A DNA stretch of 21,748 nt. Origin: a virus. The notes under the pieces were generated by a model. The model was not told where the DNA came from. It ran no database searches and saw nothing but the letters and a program-made list of their open reading frames with translations. The stretch covers positions 1-21,748 of IMG/VR virus record IMGVR_UViG_3300006802_000679. One strand, given 5' to 3'. Positions 8,568 to 15,769 of this stretch are shown here, piece by piece. The position numbers were made by a program, and so were the translations under genes. The stretch's first letter is position 1; every line of letters begins with the position of its first letter.

Positions 8568-9012
8568 GGATTTGCGCTGTAAACGGAATGCTGCCCACCT
8601 GCCAGCGATGAAGCCGACGCCCCGGAATGTTGGCTTGAACAGCATCGAGCACTGAATTCAAGCTGATTTGAAGCGCGGTTTGATCCCAGCCACCAGCAGA
8701 ACAGCTGCCCCAATATTGGTACAAATTGCGCTGAACAGCACCAGTTGACGGCTCCCACAGCACTGTGGTGACTTTGGCAACCCACAAATTGTCGAGCGCT
8801 TCCGTGACCCAAGCACGGGTCATATCCGTATTGGCAAACTGCAGCGTTGCGTCAAGGTTGTCGCCCTGCAACGTGGCTACTGCGCCGCCAAAGCTGAACG
8901 GCAAAAACAAGTAACCGTTGACGTTTTGATTGATCGCGTAATTTTGAAAGCGGTACTGCGCGGCTTGACCGCTGGGACCGATATCAAGCAGGTGGCCGTA
9001 GGCGTATTCCAT
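8560..9012 (-). CDS. Minor tail protein, L-like
   Basis: The 150-residue protein starts MEYAYGHLLDIGPSGQAAQY. Its central segment (GGAVATLQGDNLDATLQFAN) resembles the start of gpL-type proteins, where a described tail region is followed by strands and a C-terminal helix. The C-terminus reads NIPGRRLHRWQVGSIPF. It sits between the tape measure and the NlpC-like gene, where lambda has M, L and K. Lambda L joins the tip complex around the tape measure end. The gene shares an A with the tape measure stop (TAATG). No cysteine cluster for an iron-sulfur site, as reported for lambda L, is evident; only one Cys is seen (WGSCSAGG). Assignment as L-like is therefore tentative, but a tail tip structural role is likely. 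Confidence 0.6.
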   Translation of the reverse strand: MEYAYGHLLDIGPSGQAAQYRFQNYAINQNVNGYLFLPFSFGGAVATLQGDNLDATLQFANTDMTRAWVTEALDNLWVAKVTTVLWEPSTGAVQRNLYQYWGSCSAGGWDQTALQISLNSVLDAVQANIPGRRLHRWQVGSIPFTAQIRV

Positions 9013-12000
9013 TAGATGCCAACTCCCCTACGTGTGGCGGCGCTGTTCTTAAGGCTGCGCATGGCGCGGCGTTCACCTTGGATGGCGCCTTGTTGTGCGG
9101 CTTGAGCCATACCGCGTTGGAACTGATCAGCCGTAACGTAGTCCACATTATTGATGCGTTCCACGCTGTAACGCACGTCGATCGGCTCCATTGTTGCTGT
9201 TGCTGCGCTGCCGCCTTCGGTGCTGGCACCATTGCCGGGGATGACGGATTCGCCACGGGCGCCACGCGAGTAGCGGGACATTGCGGCGGACATTTTGGAC
9301 TGTGGGATGACATACTCCGGTTCGCCCCCCTCGCCTATTAGTGCGCGAGTGGGGCCGGTGACGAAACCTCCTTCGGCAAAGGCATATTGTTGCCAGTTCC
9401 CAATGTCAGAAATTCCTCCGCCGCTACCACCACCACCACCACCACCCCCGCCAGAAACAGCGCCAAGTGCCTTGAGGATTGTTTGGAGCGTAATCATCAC
9501 CAGCTGCTTGGCAATAATTTCAGCGGCCATTGAGACAAAGGCCTCGCCGATGCTCTTGAAGAAATTCGACAGCGCTTCCTGCGCAGTCATTGTGCCAGTG
9601 GCAATTCCTTGGAACGCTTGACTGAACGCACTGCCAATTGCGTTAGCGCCAGTTACCGCCGCATTGATCGGATCTGCCAGCTGGTTAAGCTCTCCGCGTA
9701 CTTGTGCCAGTGCGTCAGCGGCACGTTGCGCATCGGTAGGACCTTCACCGGGACCTTGTGCAGCAGAAGATACTGCTGCCCCGCGTGCACCTTGGAGCCG
9801 TTCCAGTTCTTCGCGCAGCTCTTTAACTTTGTCTGCAGCGGCGCCGTACTCAATCGCCTGTTTTAGTGCGGATTCAGTTGTGGCTATTTGAATATCTAAA
9901 GACTTTAATTGTTCTGTTACAAGGCGCTCGAAGTTAGCAATGCGCTCGGCCTCTGCTGGCAACATACCTTCAGTAACCAAGCGAAGATATGTTTTGCCGT
10001 ATTGAATTTCTAATTCACGGTTTTTGCGAACATCCTCAAAAGGCTGAACTGCCTGCTGTTTTGCAGCTGCATCGGCTATAAATTTATTGAGAGCGATTAA
10101 AGCTAGAGCTTCTTTCTTGGTGGCTACGCGGATGTCGTACTGCGCTTTTAAGTTTGCTAGCTGTTCCTTATAGATACTGTTTATTAGCTGTACTTCTTGC
10201 GTTGTAATGTCTTTAGTGAGCAGCTTCTGCTGCGTTTGAAGCTCCAGTATTTTTGCTTCGACATTGAATCGAGCGTTTAACTGATTTACTTCTTCTTGTA
10301 TAGCAGCGGCTTCGCCGCCGCGAAGACGTGCAAACTCGACATCAATGTCGGCTGCTGCTATGGTTGTCTGCAACAATTCTGCTTGAAGGCTAAGAATAGC
10401 CGAACGGGCATCTCTTTGATCCTTAAGCGCTTTAAGCTGTTCAGCATCAATAGCTTTAAGTTTACCGGCATACTGCAAATTGGCTTGTGTAATAAGTAGT
10501 CGATTACGTTCGGTATCAAATGCTTTTCCTATCCAGCTATTCTTAATTTCAAGCAGCCTATTTTCGTACTCTTGAAGGGCTACTGCTTTTGCTGCGGCAA
10601 TGTACGCTTGGCCATTACGCTCCAAGGACATGCCCACAAGGCTTAATTTCTTTGCCTCTAAATCTACTTGCGCAGCTAGCTCCTGTGTTTGACCGCGTGC
10701 TTGCAGTTCAGGTGTGGTGTCGACGGACATACCAGGACGCTGCATTTGTGCGCGTCCCGCGTAACTTTGGTACAACTGTGATACTTGTTGACGTTTTTGG
10801 GCTTCGTTAAAAAGGTTCGCGCCTTGCAGGATACGCTGTTCTTCTCGCTGTAGAGCGGCTCTGTCTTGCGCCGAAAGACCTTGCATAATATCCGTCTGGC
10901 TGGCGGCTTCGCGGTTTACGCGATTACCTACTGCAACTACATCAGCAAGCCAGCTAAGTAATCCAGCTAATGGACCAGCGATGGCGGCTTGAGCTTGGAG
11001 AGAGAACTCGGCAAACGCTTTATTAAGTTTGTCGCTTGCTGCGCCAGCATTTTGTAAATCCTGTACTCCTTCAATGCCGATCTTTTTAATTAACTCGTCT
11101 TGGATAGCCGTGGCTGCCTCGGTAACGCGGCCAGCTTCAATTAGACGTTCAATGTACTGTTTTTGACTCCGGCTGGCGATTAGGCCGGCATCGGCAAGTT
11201 TTTGGAAGTTTGTGATCGGATCACGAATAGCACTGCCGGCTTCCTGTACAGAAGTGATAAAAGAGTCAATTAACGCACCAACAGCACTGGTGGCCACAGA
11301 CAACATGGGGTTGCCTGGGATAAGACCGCCGGCTGCGCCACCCAAGACGGCTCCGGGGCCGCCGCCAAACAGCATCGGAAAAGCGCCACCGATAATGACG
11401 TTTTCTGTCATCTGACGGCGGCGCTGTTGCGCCCCTTGACTGCGCCCCGTTATGCGATTTTCGCCTGCAGCTAAACGGCGCTGTCTATCAGCACGAAGGG
11501 ACGCTGGATCTAGCGTGCCGGAAGCAACGCGCTGTTCGGCGCGGTATTGCTCCATAAGAAGCGCATTGCGTTCACGTGCTAGTTGCACAGACCGTTCATC
11601 TAGCCTATTTTGCTCTTGTTGTACGACGCTTATTTGTTTTGCTTGTTTGAATATAGATGCCTCAATTTGAAGGCGAGTTCTAGATGTTTTTTCTATAGCC
11701 TGTTGCGCAAAAGCTTGCACATTCAACATGTCTCTATATTGCCGTGCTGCTGTTTCTGTGCGGCCGCCGGGGAATAGCTCGCCGCGTGCTGGTACTTGTG
11801 CTAGTGAGTATTGGCCTCCAGCCATAGCACGTTCGCGTGCCATCAGTTCGGCGCTGCGTTGACGGGCTACCTCGGCACTACGACGGTTTTCTTGGAACTC
11901 CTGTAGGCGTGTACGTAGTTGAGATTGCGTACCAAAAACACCGGCTTTACTGGAACGTGCTACCCGCTCTAAATTAGCTGCCCATTGTTTTGTTTGAGCC

Positions 12001-12890
12001 GCAACTTGCTCAGCAAGACGTTCGTATTCAGCTAGTTCAGCGTTTATTTGATTCTGTAATTGTAGGTCTTTTTGTTGCTGTATTTCTCGTGATTTAAGTA
12101 GAGCAACGCGCCTATTAAGCTCGGCATCTCGTACATCTTGCGGTTGCAGACCTTGTGCTTGACGAATTAAATCGTTAATTGCTTTTTGTTCTTTACGTTG
12201 CTCTTTTTGAACTGTTACTAGCTGCTCGGCAGCCGTTACCGCCTCGGCGGTAGAAGAGTGAAATTCGCCGCTTTGCTTTACGGCATCTTTAAGTTGATTG
12301 TTTAGTTGATTAAGTGTGCTACCAGAAACAAGATCTTGGAAAGCAGCAGCAGTGGCGTTTAATTCAACGTTTAATTGTCCGATACTATCGACTGCTTGTG
12401 CAATCTTCTGCGTGGTCTGTGCGCCTACAGCTTTATCTACTGCAGCTGCAAGACCTGTAGCTGCGCTGGACGCCTTTAGTATTTGAGGAGCAAAAGCCAT
12501 TGCGGCAACTGCCGCAATACCAAACGCATTTGGAACTTGCCCAATGTGATTAAGGATATCTGTAATTACACTTGGTACACCTCCAAGGGCGCTATTTACA
12601 GTGGCGCCAGCGCTAGCTGCTGCCGCACCGAGTATTCCGAACTTGGCTCCAAGGCCCCCTAAAGCTGTTGTGGCTTTACCTGCGGCAAGTGTTAATGCCC
12701 CTAATGCTCCTCTTTGTCCTATACCTTGAACAGCAGTCCCAATATCACGTACACTTTTTTGAAAGTTGCGTGCATCTAACTTAAAGGCAGCGTCACCAAG
12801 CTGGCTAATGCGCTTCTGAAGTTTTGATAGCTCCGATTCAGCCTGTCTGGTGTCGGCACTTACTCTGATTTTGGCGTCGTAATCGGCCAC
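9012..12890 (-). CDS. Tape measure protein
   Basis: The 1292-residue protein sits directly after the tail chaperone, as tape measure genes do, and fits the type. It has Lys/Gln/Ala-rich coiled-coil segments over most of its length (about 10-50, 170-470 and 640-1090), a hydrophobic Ala/Gly segment at about 60-155, and a second one at about 495-550 (MLFGGGPGAVLGGAAGG). A nine-Gly run at 1147-1155 is followed near 1172 by FAEGGFVTGPTRALIGEGG and EPEYVIPQSKM, a common tape-measure C-terminal motif. Tape measures set tail length and help DNA cross the membrane. At about 1.5 angstroms per residue the tail would be near 190 nm, an inference. No lysozyme or peptidase domain is seen. The start is GTG 12890. 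The middle of the gene is noticeably AT-richer than its neighbours. Confidence 0.92.
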   Translation of the reverse strand: MADYDAKIRVSADTRQAESELSKLQKRISQLGDAAFKLDARNFQKSVRDIGTAVQGIGQRGALGALTLAAGKATTALGGLGAKFGILGAAAASAGATVNSALGGVPSVITDILNHIGQVPNAFGIAAVAAMAFAPQILKASSAATGLAAAVDKAVGAQTTQKIAQAVDSIGQLNVELNATAAAFQDLVSGSTLNQLNNQLKDAVKQSGEFHSSTAEAVTAAEQLVTVQKEQRKEQKAINDLIRQAQGLQPQDVRDAELNRRVALLKSREIQQQKDLQLQNQINAELAEYERLAEQVAAQTKQWAANLERVARSSKAGVFGTQSQLRTRLQEFQENRRSAEVARQRSAELMARERAMAGGQYSLAQVPARGELFPGGRTETAARQYRDMLNVQAFAQQAIEKTSRTRLQIEASIFKQAKQISVVQQEQNRLDERSVQLARERNALLMEQYRAEQRVASGTLDPASLRADRQRRLAAGENRITGRSQGAQQRRRQMTENVIIGGAFPMLFGGGPGAVLGGAAGGLIPGNPMLSVATSAVGALIDSFITSVQEAGSAIRDPITNFQKLADAGLIASRSQKQYIERLIEAGRVTEAATAIQDELIKKIGIEGVQDLQNAGAASDKLNKAFAEFSLQAQAAIAGPLAGLLSWLADVVAVGNRVNREAASQTDIMQGLSAQDRAALQREEQRILQGANLFNEAQKRQQVSQLYQSYAGRAQMQRPGMSVDTTPELQARGQTQELAAQVDLEAKKLSLVGMSLERNGQAYIAAAKAVALQEYENRLLEIKNSWIGKAFDTERNRLLITQANLQYAGKLKAIDAEQLKALKDQRDARSAILSLQAELLQTTIAAADIDVEFARLRGGEAAAIQEEVNQLNARFNVEAKILELQTQQKLLTKDITTQEVQLINSIYKEQLANLKAQYDIRVATKKEALALIALNKFIADAAAKQQAVQPFEDVRKNRELEIQYGKTYLRLVTEGMLPAEAERIANFERLVTEQLKSLDIQIATTESALKQAIEYGAAADKVKELREELERLQGARGAAVSSAAQGPGEGPTDAQRAADALAQVRGELNQLADPINAAVTGANAIGSAFSQAFQGIATGTMTAQEALSNFFKSIGEAFVSMAAEIIAKQLVMITLQTILKALGAVSGGGGGGGGGSGGGISDIGNWQQYAFAEGGFVTGPTRALIGEGGEPEYVIPQSKMSAAMSRYSRGARGESVIPGNGASTEGGSAATATMEPIDVRYSVERINNVDYVTADQFQRGMAQAAQQGAIQGERRAMRSLKNSAATRRGVGI
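9426..9446. repeat. Trinucleotide microsatellite (seven GGT codons) in tape measure
   Basis: Seven tandem ACC units on the plus strand read as GGT codons on the coding strand and, with an adjacent GGG and GGC, encode nine consecutive glycines near residue 1147 of the tape measure. It is a flexible linker before the conserved C-terminal motif. Repeat number changes would keep the frame and only alter linker length. Confidence 0.8.
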
Positions 12891-12927
12891 CGCACCATTG
12901 CCTTAGCGTAAAACCAGTCTACGGCGT

Positions 12928-12953
12928 AAAAAAGCCGCCGGGCTAACGGCGGC
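12928..12953 (-). terminator. Intrinsic terminator between chaperone and tape measure
   Basis: On the minus strand GCCGCCG, a six-base loop, CGGCGGC and then six T residues (plus-strand A run 12928-12933) form a classical intrinsic terminator. The stem contains the last Arg codons and the TAG stop (12943-12945) of the frameshifted chaperone extension. The tape measure starts 38 bases beyond the T-run, so either read-through occurs or a promoter lies in the gap. Confidence 0.8.
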
Positions 12954-13469
12954 GTTTGGCCTTTTCCATCTCCTTCTGCTGATCCTCGTTGAGGATTTGG
13001 AAGTAGGCGCTCCAGCCGAGTAACTCCTCGGCGGTCATGGTGGTGCGAACTTCGGTAAGGGTTAGGCCCAGTTCCTTGGCGACGCCAAATTGGAGCATGA
13101 GCCAGTTGTCCTTGCGGAGTTCGGCGCTCAGGATTTTGGGTCGATGGGCTCGGCGTCGTCGGTCAAGATCGCCAGCATCAAAGCTTGAAGGTCTTTGTCC
13201 TTGACCTCGTTTTTTAGTACATCCACTTCGCCGACGCTAAACAGCTTGGCACCAGACTCGTCGAGAGCTTTGGTGATCAGCAGTTGGAGTGCAAAAGCGT
13301 TGGCGTCATCGGACTTGGCTTGCTTTTGGGCGCGTTCACGCTCGGCCATCGTCAGCGGTGCCACCCACATTTCAAATGTGCTGCCGTCGGACAGCTCTAC
13401 TACTCTCTTGACAGGCTCCAGGTTTGCGGCCTTGCGGAGACGGTCGATTGCGCGTACAGGAACGGGCAT
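12943..13469 (-). CDS. Tail assembly chaperone, frameshifted long form (GT-like)
   Basis: The long product forms when ribosomes slip back one base at the heptamer 13134-13140 and bypass the TGA at 13128-13130. It has 112 residues from the first frame plus 63 from the -1 frame, 175 in total. The extension begins ILSAELRKDNWLMLQFGV and ends DQQKEMEKAKRRR before TAG at 12943. It has real coding character (LTLTEVRTTMTAEELLGW) and no start codon of its own that would preserve it, which supports fusion. In lambda and most long-tailed phages such G and GT proteins coat the tape measure and recruit tube subunits. The short form is given separately. The frameshift is seen as motif plus open frame, and its efficiency is unknown. 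Confidence 0.85.
13128..13469 (-). CDS. Tail assembly chaperone, short form (G-like)
   Basis: The 113-residue protein starts MPVPVRAIDRLRKAANLEPV and contains SDGSTFEMWVAPLTMAERER (about 27-46), a strand-rich segment followed by an Ala/Asp-rich helix, as in tail chaperones of the G type. It sits between the tail tube gene and the tape measure, the expected place. The C-terminus, EPIDPKS, spans the slippery heptamer, so most ribosomes would end here and a minority continue into the extension. The start ATG 13469 lacks a strong Shine-Dalgarno sequence. An intrinsic terminator lies 42 bases upstream, so transcription must pass it or start afresh. Confidence 0.85.
   Translation of the reverse strand: MPVPVRAIDRLRKAANLEPVKRVVELSDGSTFEMWVAPLTMAERERAQKQAKSDDANAFALQLLITKALDESGAKLFSVGEVDVLKNEVKDKDLQALMLAILTDDAEPIDPKS
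13134..13140 (-). promoter_or_regulatory. Slippery heptamer for programmed -1 frameshift
   Basis: The minus strand reads C CCA AAA in the zero frame, the canonical X XXY YYZ pattern that lets both tRNAs re-pair after a one-base slip back. The zero-frame stop TGA follows four to six bases later, and the -1 frame is open for 63 codons. A possible five-base stem (TGAGC at 13126-13130 with GCTCA at 13098-13102) lies just downstream but is weak. I see no clear upstream Shine-Dalgarno stimulator. Confidence 0.85.
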
Positions 13470-13511
13470 ACCAGTTCGTTGGGTATGAGACTAGTGTAGC
13501 GGACTAGAAAC

Positions 13512-13537
13512 AAAAAACCCCGGCTTTACGGCCGGGG
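13512..13537 (-). terminator. Intrinsic terminator after the tail tube gene
   Basis: The minus-strand RNA forms a seven-pair stem (CCCCGGC with GCCGGGG, six-base loop) followed by six U residues, from the plus-strand A run at 13512-13517. It lies 28 bases past the stop of the tail tube gene and 42 bases before the chaperone start. Read-through would give less chaperone than tube protein, matching their expected copy numbers. Confidence 0.88.
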
Positions 13538-13564
13538 TGCTGAACCTACTGCACCAGCAGACTA

Positions 13565-14338
13565 TCAGGCGGAAGTGCTGAAGTCGAAATCAGGGATACC
13601 AGAAGGACGGAAGTTGACGGTTACAGACTGTGCGTCATCGGGATTGACGTTCAGGCTGGCGGAAGTCAGGATCGCGTCAAAGCTGATCGAGCGGCTGAGG
13701 CTGTCGCTTACGGTGCCGCCGCTGCTAACGCGGTCGATGTACAGCTTGAAGGCTGCGCCGGTTTGTTGGCGCTGCAGCACGTCTTCAATCAGACGGTTCG
13801 ACATCGAGGCATCCTCGTTGGTCATGTAGACCGTGGCAGTACCAGTGCCGTCGCCGAAGCCGCTGATGTAGCTACGAAAGGGCACGTACTGACCAGGAGT
13901 TTGGCCGATGGTGGTTACGTCGATTTCGGCGCGAGTGATCTCGAAGCTCCAGTCGCGGCACTGGCCGACGACGGCATACTCGGCGTAGGCAACCTGGAAC
14001 TGGTTCGGAGAAACAGCAGTGCCGTCGTCAGTAATAGTGATTGTGGAGCCGCCTGCGGTAGCGGACACTTGCAGCACGCCGGTAGCGGCGGTGTAGCTGA
14101 TCACGTAGTAAGTGGTGGCGGCAGTGATGCCAGCAGGAAGGGTGCCGCTACCGGCGCCGCCTGTGTTGGCGTTGACGACACTGAACACCACGGGGTCGCC
14201 GACCTTGAAGTTCAGGTAAGGGGCTACGGTGATTTCGTCGTCAGCGACGGAAACACCGCTTTCGCCGAAAGTGCCGGTGGTGCCGGCGGGCTTGTAGTAG
14301 AGAGCGCCGGACGTGCCGGACAGAACGGTGGTGGCCAT
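13565..14338 (-). CDS. Major tail tube protein with inserted domain
   Basis: The 257-residue protein starts MATTVLSGTSGALYYKPAGT and has the tube-like C-terminal part VVGQCRDWSFEITRAEIDVT (124-143), QTPGQYVPFRSYISGFGDGT and SISFDAILTSASLNVNPDDA. Tube proteins build the tail shaft by stacking rings and are among the most abundant virion proteins. Residues about 43-112 (FKVGDPVVFSV through ITITDDGTAV) look like an inserted beta module with LPAGITAATTYYVISYT, a segment type I know from phage surface proteins, so the tube may be decorated. ATG 14338 is preferred to a TTG four codons upstream. The gene is flanked by hairpins before and a strong terminator after, suggesting separate control. Family and position give good confidence, and the insert is inferred. 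Confidence 0.85.
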   Translation of the reverse strand: MATTVLSGTSGALYYKPAGTTGTFGESGVSVADDEITVAPYLNFKVGDPVVFSVVNANTGGAGSGTLPAGITAATTYYVISYTAATGVLQVSATAGGSTITITDDGTAVSPNQFQVAYAEYAVVGQCRDWSFEITRAEIDVTTIGQTPGQYVPFRSYISGFGDGTGTATVYMTNEDASMSNRLIEDVLQRQQTGAAFKLYIDRVSSGGTVSDSLSRSISFDAILTSASLNVNPDDAQSVTVNFRPSGIPDFDFSTSA

Positions 14339-14365
14339 AGGGCGTACCAAATGAACGTTGTTGGG

Positions 14366-14378
14366 CGGGCACTGCCCG
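14366..14378 (-). promoter_or_regulatory. GC-rich hairpin in leader of the tail tube gene
   Basis: The perfect palindrome CGGGC-ACT-GCCCG sits 27 bases upstream of the tail tube start and has no U-run. A hairpin of the same size lies 30 bases upstream of the capsid gene. Such 5' stems can mark RNA processing or stabilise an mRNA; the function here is inferred. Confidence 0.4.
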
Positions 14379-14385
14379 GCTTAAT

Positions 14386-14401
14386 ACAGGTTAGCGCCTG
14401 T
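14386..14401 (-). promoter_or_regulatory. Second hairpin upstream of the tail tube gene
   Basis: A five-base perfect inverted repeat (ACAGG / CCTGT, six-base loop) lies between the stop of the tail terminator gene and the GC-rich leader hairpin. The 76-base gap therefore holds two tandem hairpins and no gene. I found no convincing promoter boxes in it. Confidence 0.35.
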
Positions 14402-14414
14402 AACTAAGCATTAC

Positions 14415-14870
14415 CTAAGACAGAACAGTGGCCTGGAAACTTGTTTCAACCCTACCTACAAAAAATGGCATAAAAGCTCGCCTGGACTCTTGGTCCCGAC
14501 CGCCTAGACCAAAATCCGGTCCTGTAATAGTTCCAGTTCGGCCGTAAACACCGCTAGACGGTTTGGGTGTTGCGTTAATTGTCTCTAGGGCACTTACCGC
14601 GAGACTAAGTAGCTGTTGGTTTCGCCCTGGTCCTTTACCCTTGGGGCTAAATGCTCGAATGATGATAGCTCCACGGGCATAATCGACGCTGTTTACTAAG
14701 GTCGGCTCGTTAGTTACACCAAACTGGATGTTTACCGTGATGTATTCGTCTACAGAATCGCTTCTATCGTTTAGTACGTTGTCAAAGTAGACCGGGATAG
14801 CCGGTGTCTGGCTACCAAAAGTCGCAAGTAGCGGCGACTCGAAAACAGCGCGGATAGCTTGGTAGTTCAT
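14415..14870 (-). CDS. Tail terminator / tail completion protein
   Basis: The 151-residue protein (MNYQAIRAVFESPLLATFGS) has the layout of phage tail terminators of the DUF4128 type: an N-terminal helix, a strand with the target IPVYFDNV, then EYITVNIQFGVTNEPTLV, an Arg-Gly strand (YARGAIIIRAFSPKG) and a helix (NQQLLSLAVSALETI). Terminators cap the tail tube end and allow joining to the head. The gene is placed just before the tail tube gene, the usual position. Its start overlaps the stop of the preceding gene by four bases (ATGA). Assignment rests on fold-like pattern and order; an alternative is a neck connector. Confidence 0.7.
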   Translation of the reverse strand: MNYQAIRAVFESPLLATFGSQTPAIPVYFDNVLNDRSDSVDEYITVNIQFGVTNEPTLVNSVDYARGAIIIRAFSPKGKGPGRNQQLLSLAVSALETINATPKPSSGVYGRTGTITGPDFGLGGRDQESRRAFMPFFVGRVETSFQATVLS

Positions 14871-15391
14871 TTGCCGAATCCTCGGGCCTTACCGAAGCCG
14901 CGTCGTACACCTAGAGCTAAATCACGACTTAGAGCTCCGCCCACATTGTACGTGGGCCACCAATCGGCAGGGGCCGTACTTGTATTTCCTCCTGAACCTG
15001 TTACATCGCCCCTGGTAGCACCATCCCGCCGATAACCGCGTTTTTGTGCTTTAACTGCATCTTGCTCGTCAAAATCTTCATAGCTAAACGATACAAGGTC
15101 CATTGCCTCGGCGGCATGAGGTGCTCCGTTTACAATCTCAAACCAGACACCAGAAGATTTAAAACGTGACTTAGGTACATTGCGTAAGTCGTACTTATAG
15201 AGACCGTTACTGGAACGGGGGGCTCCGGGTTCCTGACCTTTCTCGACTGCGTACCAGGCGGAGGAAAATTCTCCGGTATATCCAGGACCAGCTTCTACCA
15301 AACCATTCATGATTGTTACGCAGGCTTGACGTGCTGCATTTACAGTTGCGTCCTGTATGTCCTTAACTAAAAACTTAATGTCACGTGCCAT
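14867..15391 (-). CDS. Head-tail connector / neck protein, HK97 gp10-like
   Basis: The 174-residue protein begins MARDIKFLVKDIQDATVNAA and continues with GLVEAGPGYTGEFSSAWYAV, a pattern seen in gp10-like neck proteins where a helix precedes a Gly/Tyr-rich loop. The middle part (KSSGVWFEIVNGAPHAAEAM) gives strands expected of a small beta domain. The C-terminus is Gly/Arg-rich (RRGFGKARGFGK), with a short repeat RGFGK occurring twice. It is tied to its neighbours by TAATG upstream and ATGA downstream, so it belongs to the same coupled set as the stopper and terminator. The function is inferred from order and weak similarity; no enzyme motif is visible. Confidence 0.65.
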   Translation of the reverse strand: MARDIKFLVKDIQDATVNAARQACVTIMNGLVEAGPGYTGEFSSAWYAVEKGQEPGAPRSSNGLYKYDLRNVPKSRFKSSGVWFEIVNGAPHAAEAMDLVSFSYEDFDEQDAVKAQKRGYRRDGATRGDVTGSGGNTSTAPADWWPTYNVGGALSRDLALGVRRGFGKARGFGK

Positions 15392-15768
15392 TACTGTGGC
15401 CTCACAATCAAGGTGTGGAGAATAGGGTTATCCCCTCGGTAAGTTTGTATATCAATAATTCGACCGACTTTGGTGGTTCCTGCTTCTGTGTACTGGATAC
15501 GGTCGCGCACAGACGGATAATACGTACTAAGCTCTGCTGTGCCGATGATCACTTTGATGTCTGTAGTTTGGTAAAACCCCTCGAATTCTTTTGGCTCAAT
15601 TCTTCCGATGTAAGCACGCACCGTAAGACTTGTTTCGGTGCTGGTAATAGCGCCGGTATTCGGGTCGTAAGTCTCGGTTGCGCCAGCTTTGATGTAAGTG
15701 ATGTTGGTGCCCCAGTCTGCTAAAAGCTGGGTAGGTAAATTGCCGAAAGTGGTGTCAATGAGGCCCAT
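15391..15768 (-). CDS. Head-tail joining (stopper-like) protein
   Basis: The 125-residue protein reads MGLIDTTFGNLPTQLLADWG, then a strand-rich central part (ITYIKAGATETYDPNTGAIT) and TVRAYIGRIEPKEFEGFYQT, and ends ILHTLIVRPQ. This pattern of a short N-terminal helix and a small beta barrel fits head-tail joining proteins such as SPP1 gp16 and relatives, which plug the channel and bind the tail. ATG 15768 is chosen over a frame opening at 15858, because the longer form would overlap the upstream gene by 89 bases with an unlikely Cys/Pro-rich N-terminus. The start lies one base after the upstream stop, and its own stop overlaps the next start as TAATG. Confidence 0.7.
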   Translation of the reverse strand: MGLIDTTFGNLPTQLLADWGTNITYIKAGATETYDPNTGAITSTETSLTVRAYIGRIEPKEFEGFYQTTDIKVIIGTAELSTYYPSVRDRIQYTEAGTTKVGRIIDIQTYRGDNPILHTLIVRPQ

Positions 15769-15769
15769 A

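Noticed and set aside
8568-8645. Longer start (8645) for the NlpC-like gene
   Set aside because: It would overlap the L-like gene by 86 bases, and the added residues (MLFKPTFRGVGFIAG) have no family counterpart. The GTG at 8567 gives the expected N-terminus.
13470-13511. Possible promoter between the tail tube terminator and the chaperone (TACACT on the minus strand)
   Set aside because: The hexamer is a four of six match, but the position 17 bases upstream falls in the terminator stem with no -35-like sequence.
13763-14407. Plus-strand open frame of 214 codons opposite the tail tube gene
   Set aside because: Composition is a low-complexity Gly/Val/Ala/Asp mix caused by the codons of the tube gene. 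It has no recognisable domain.
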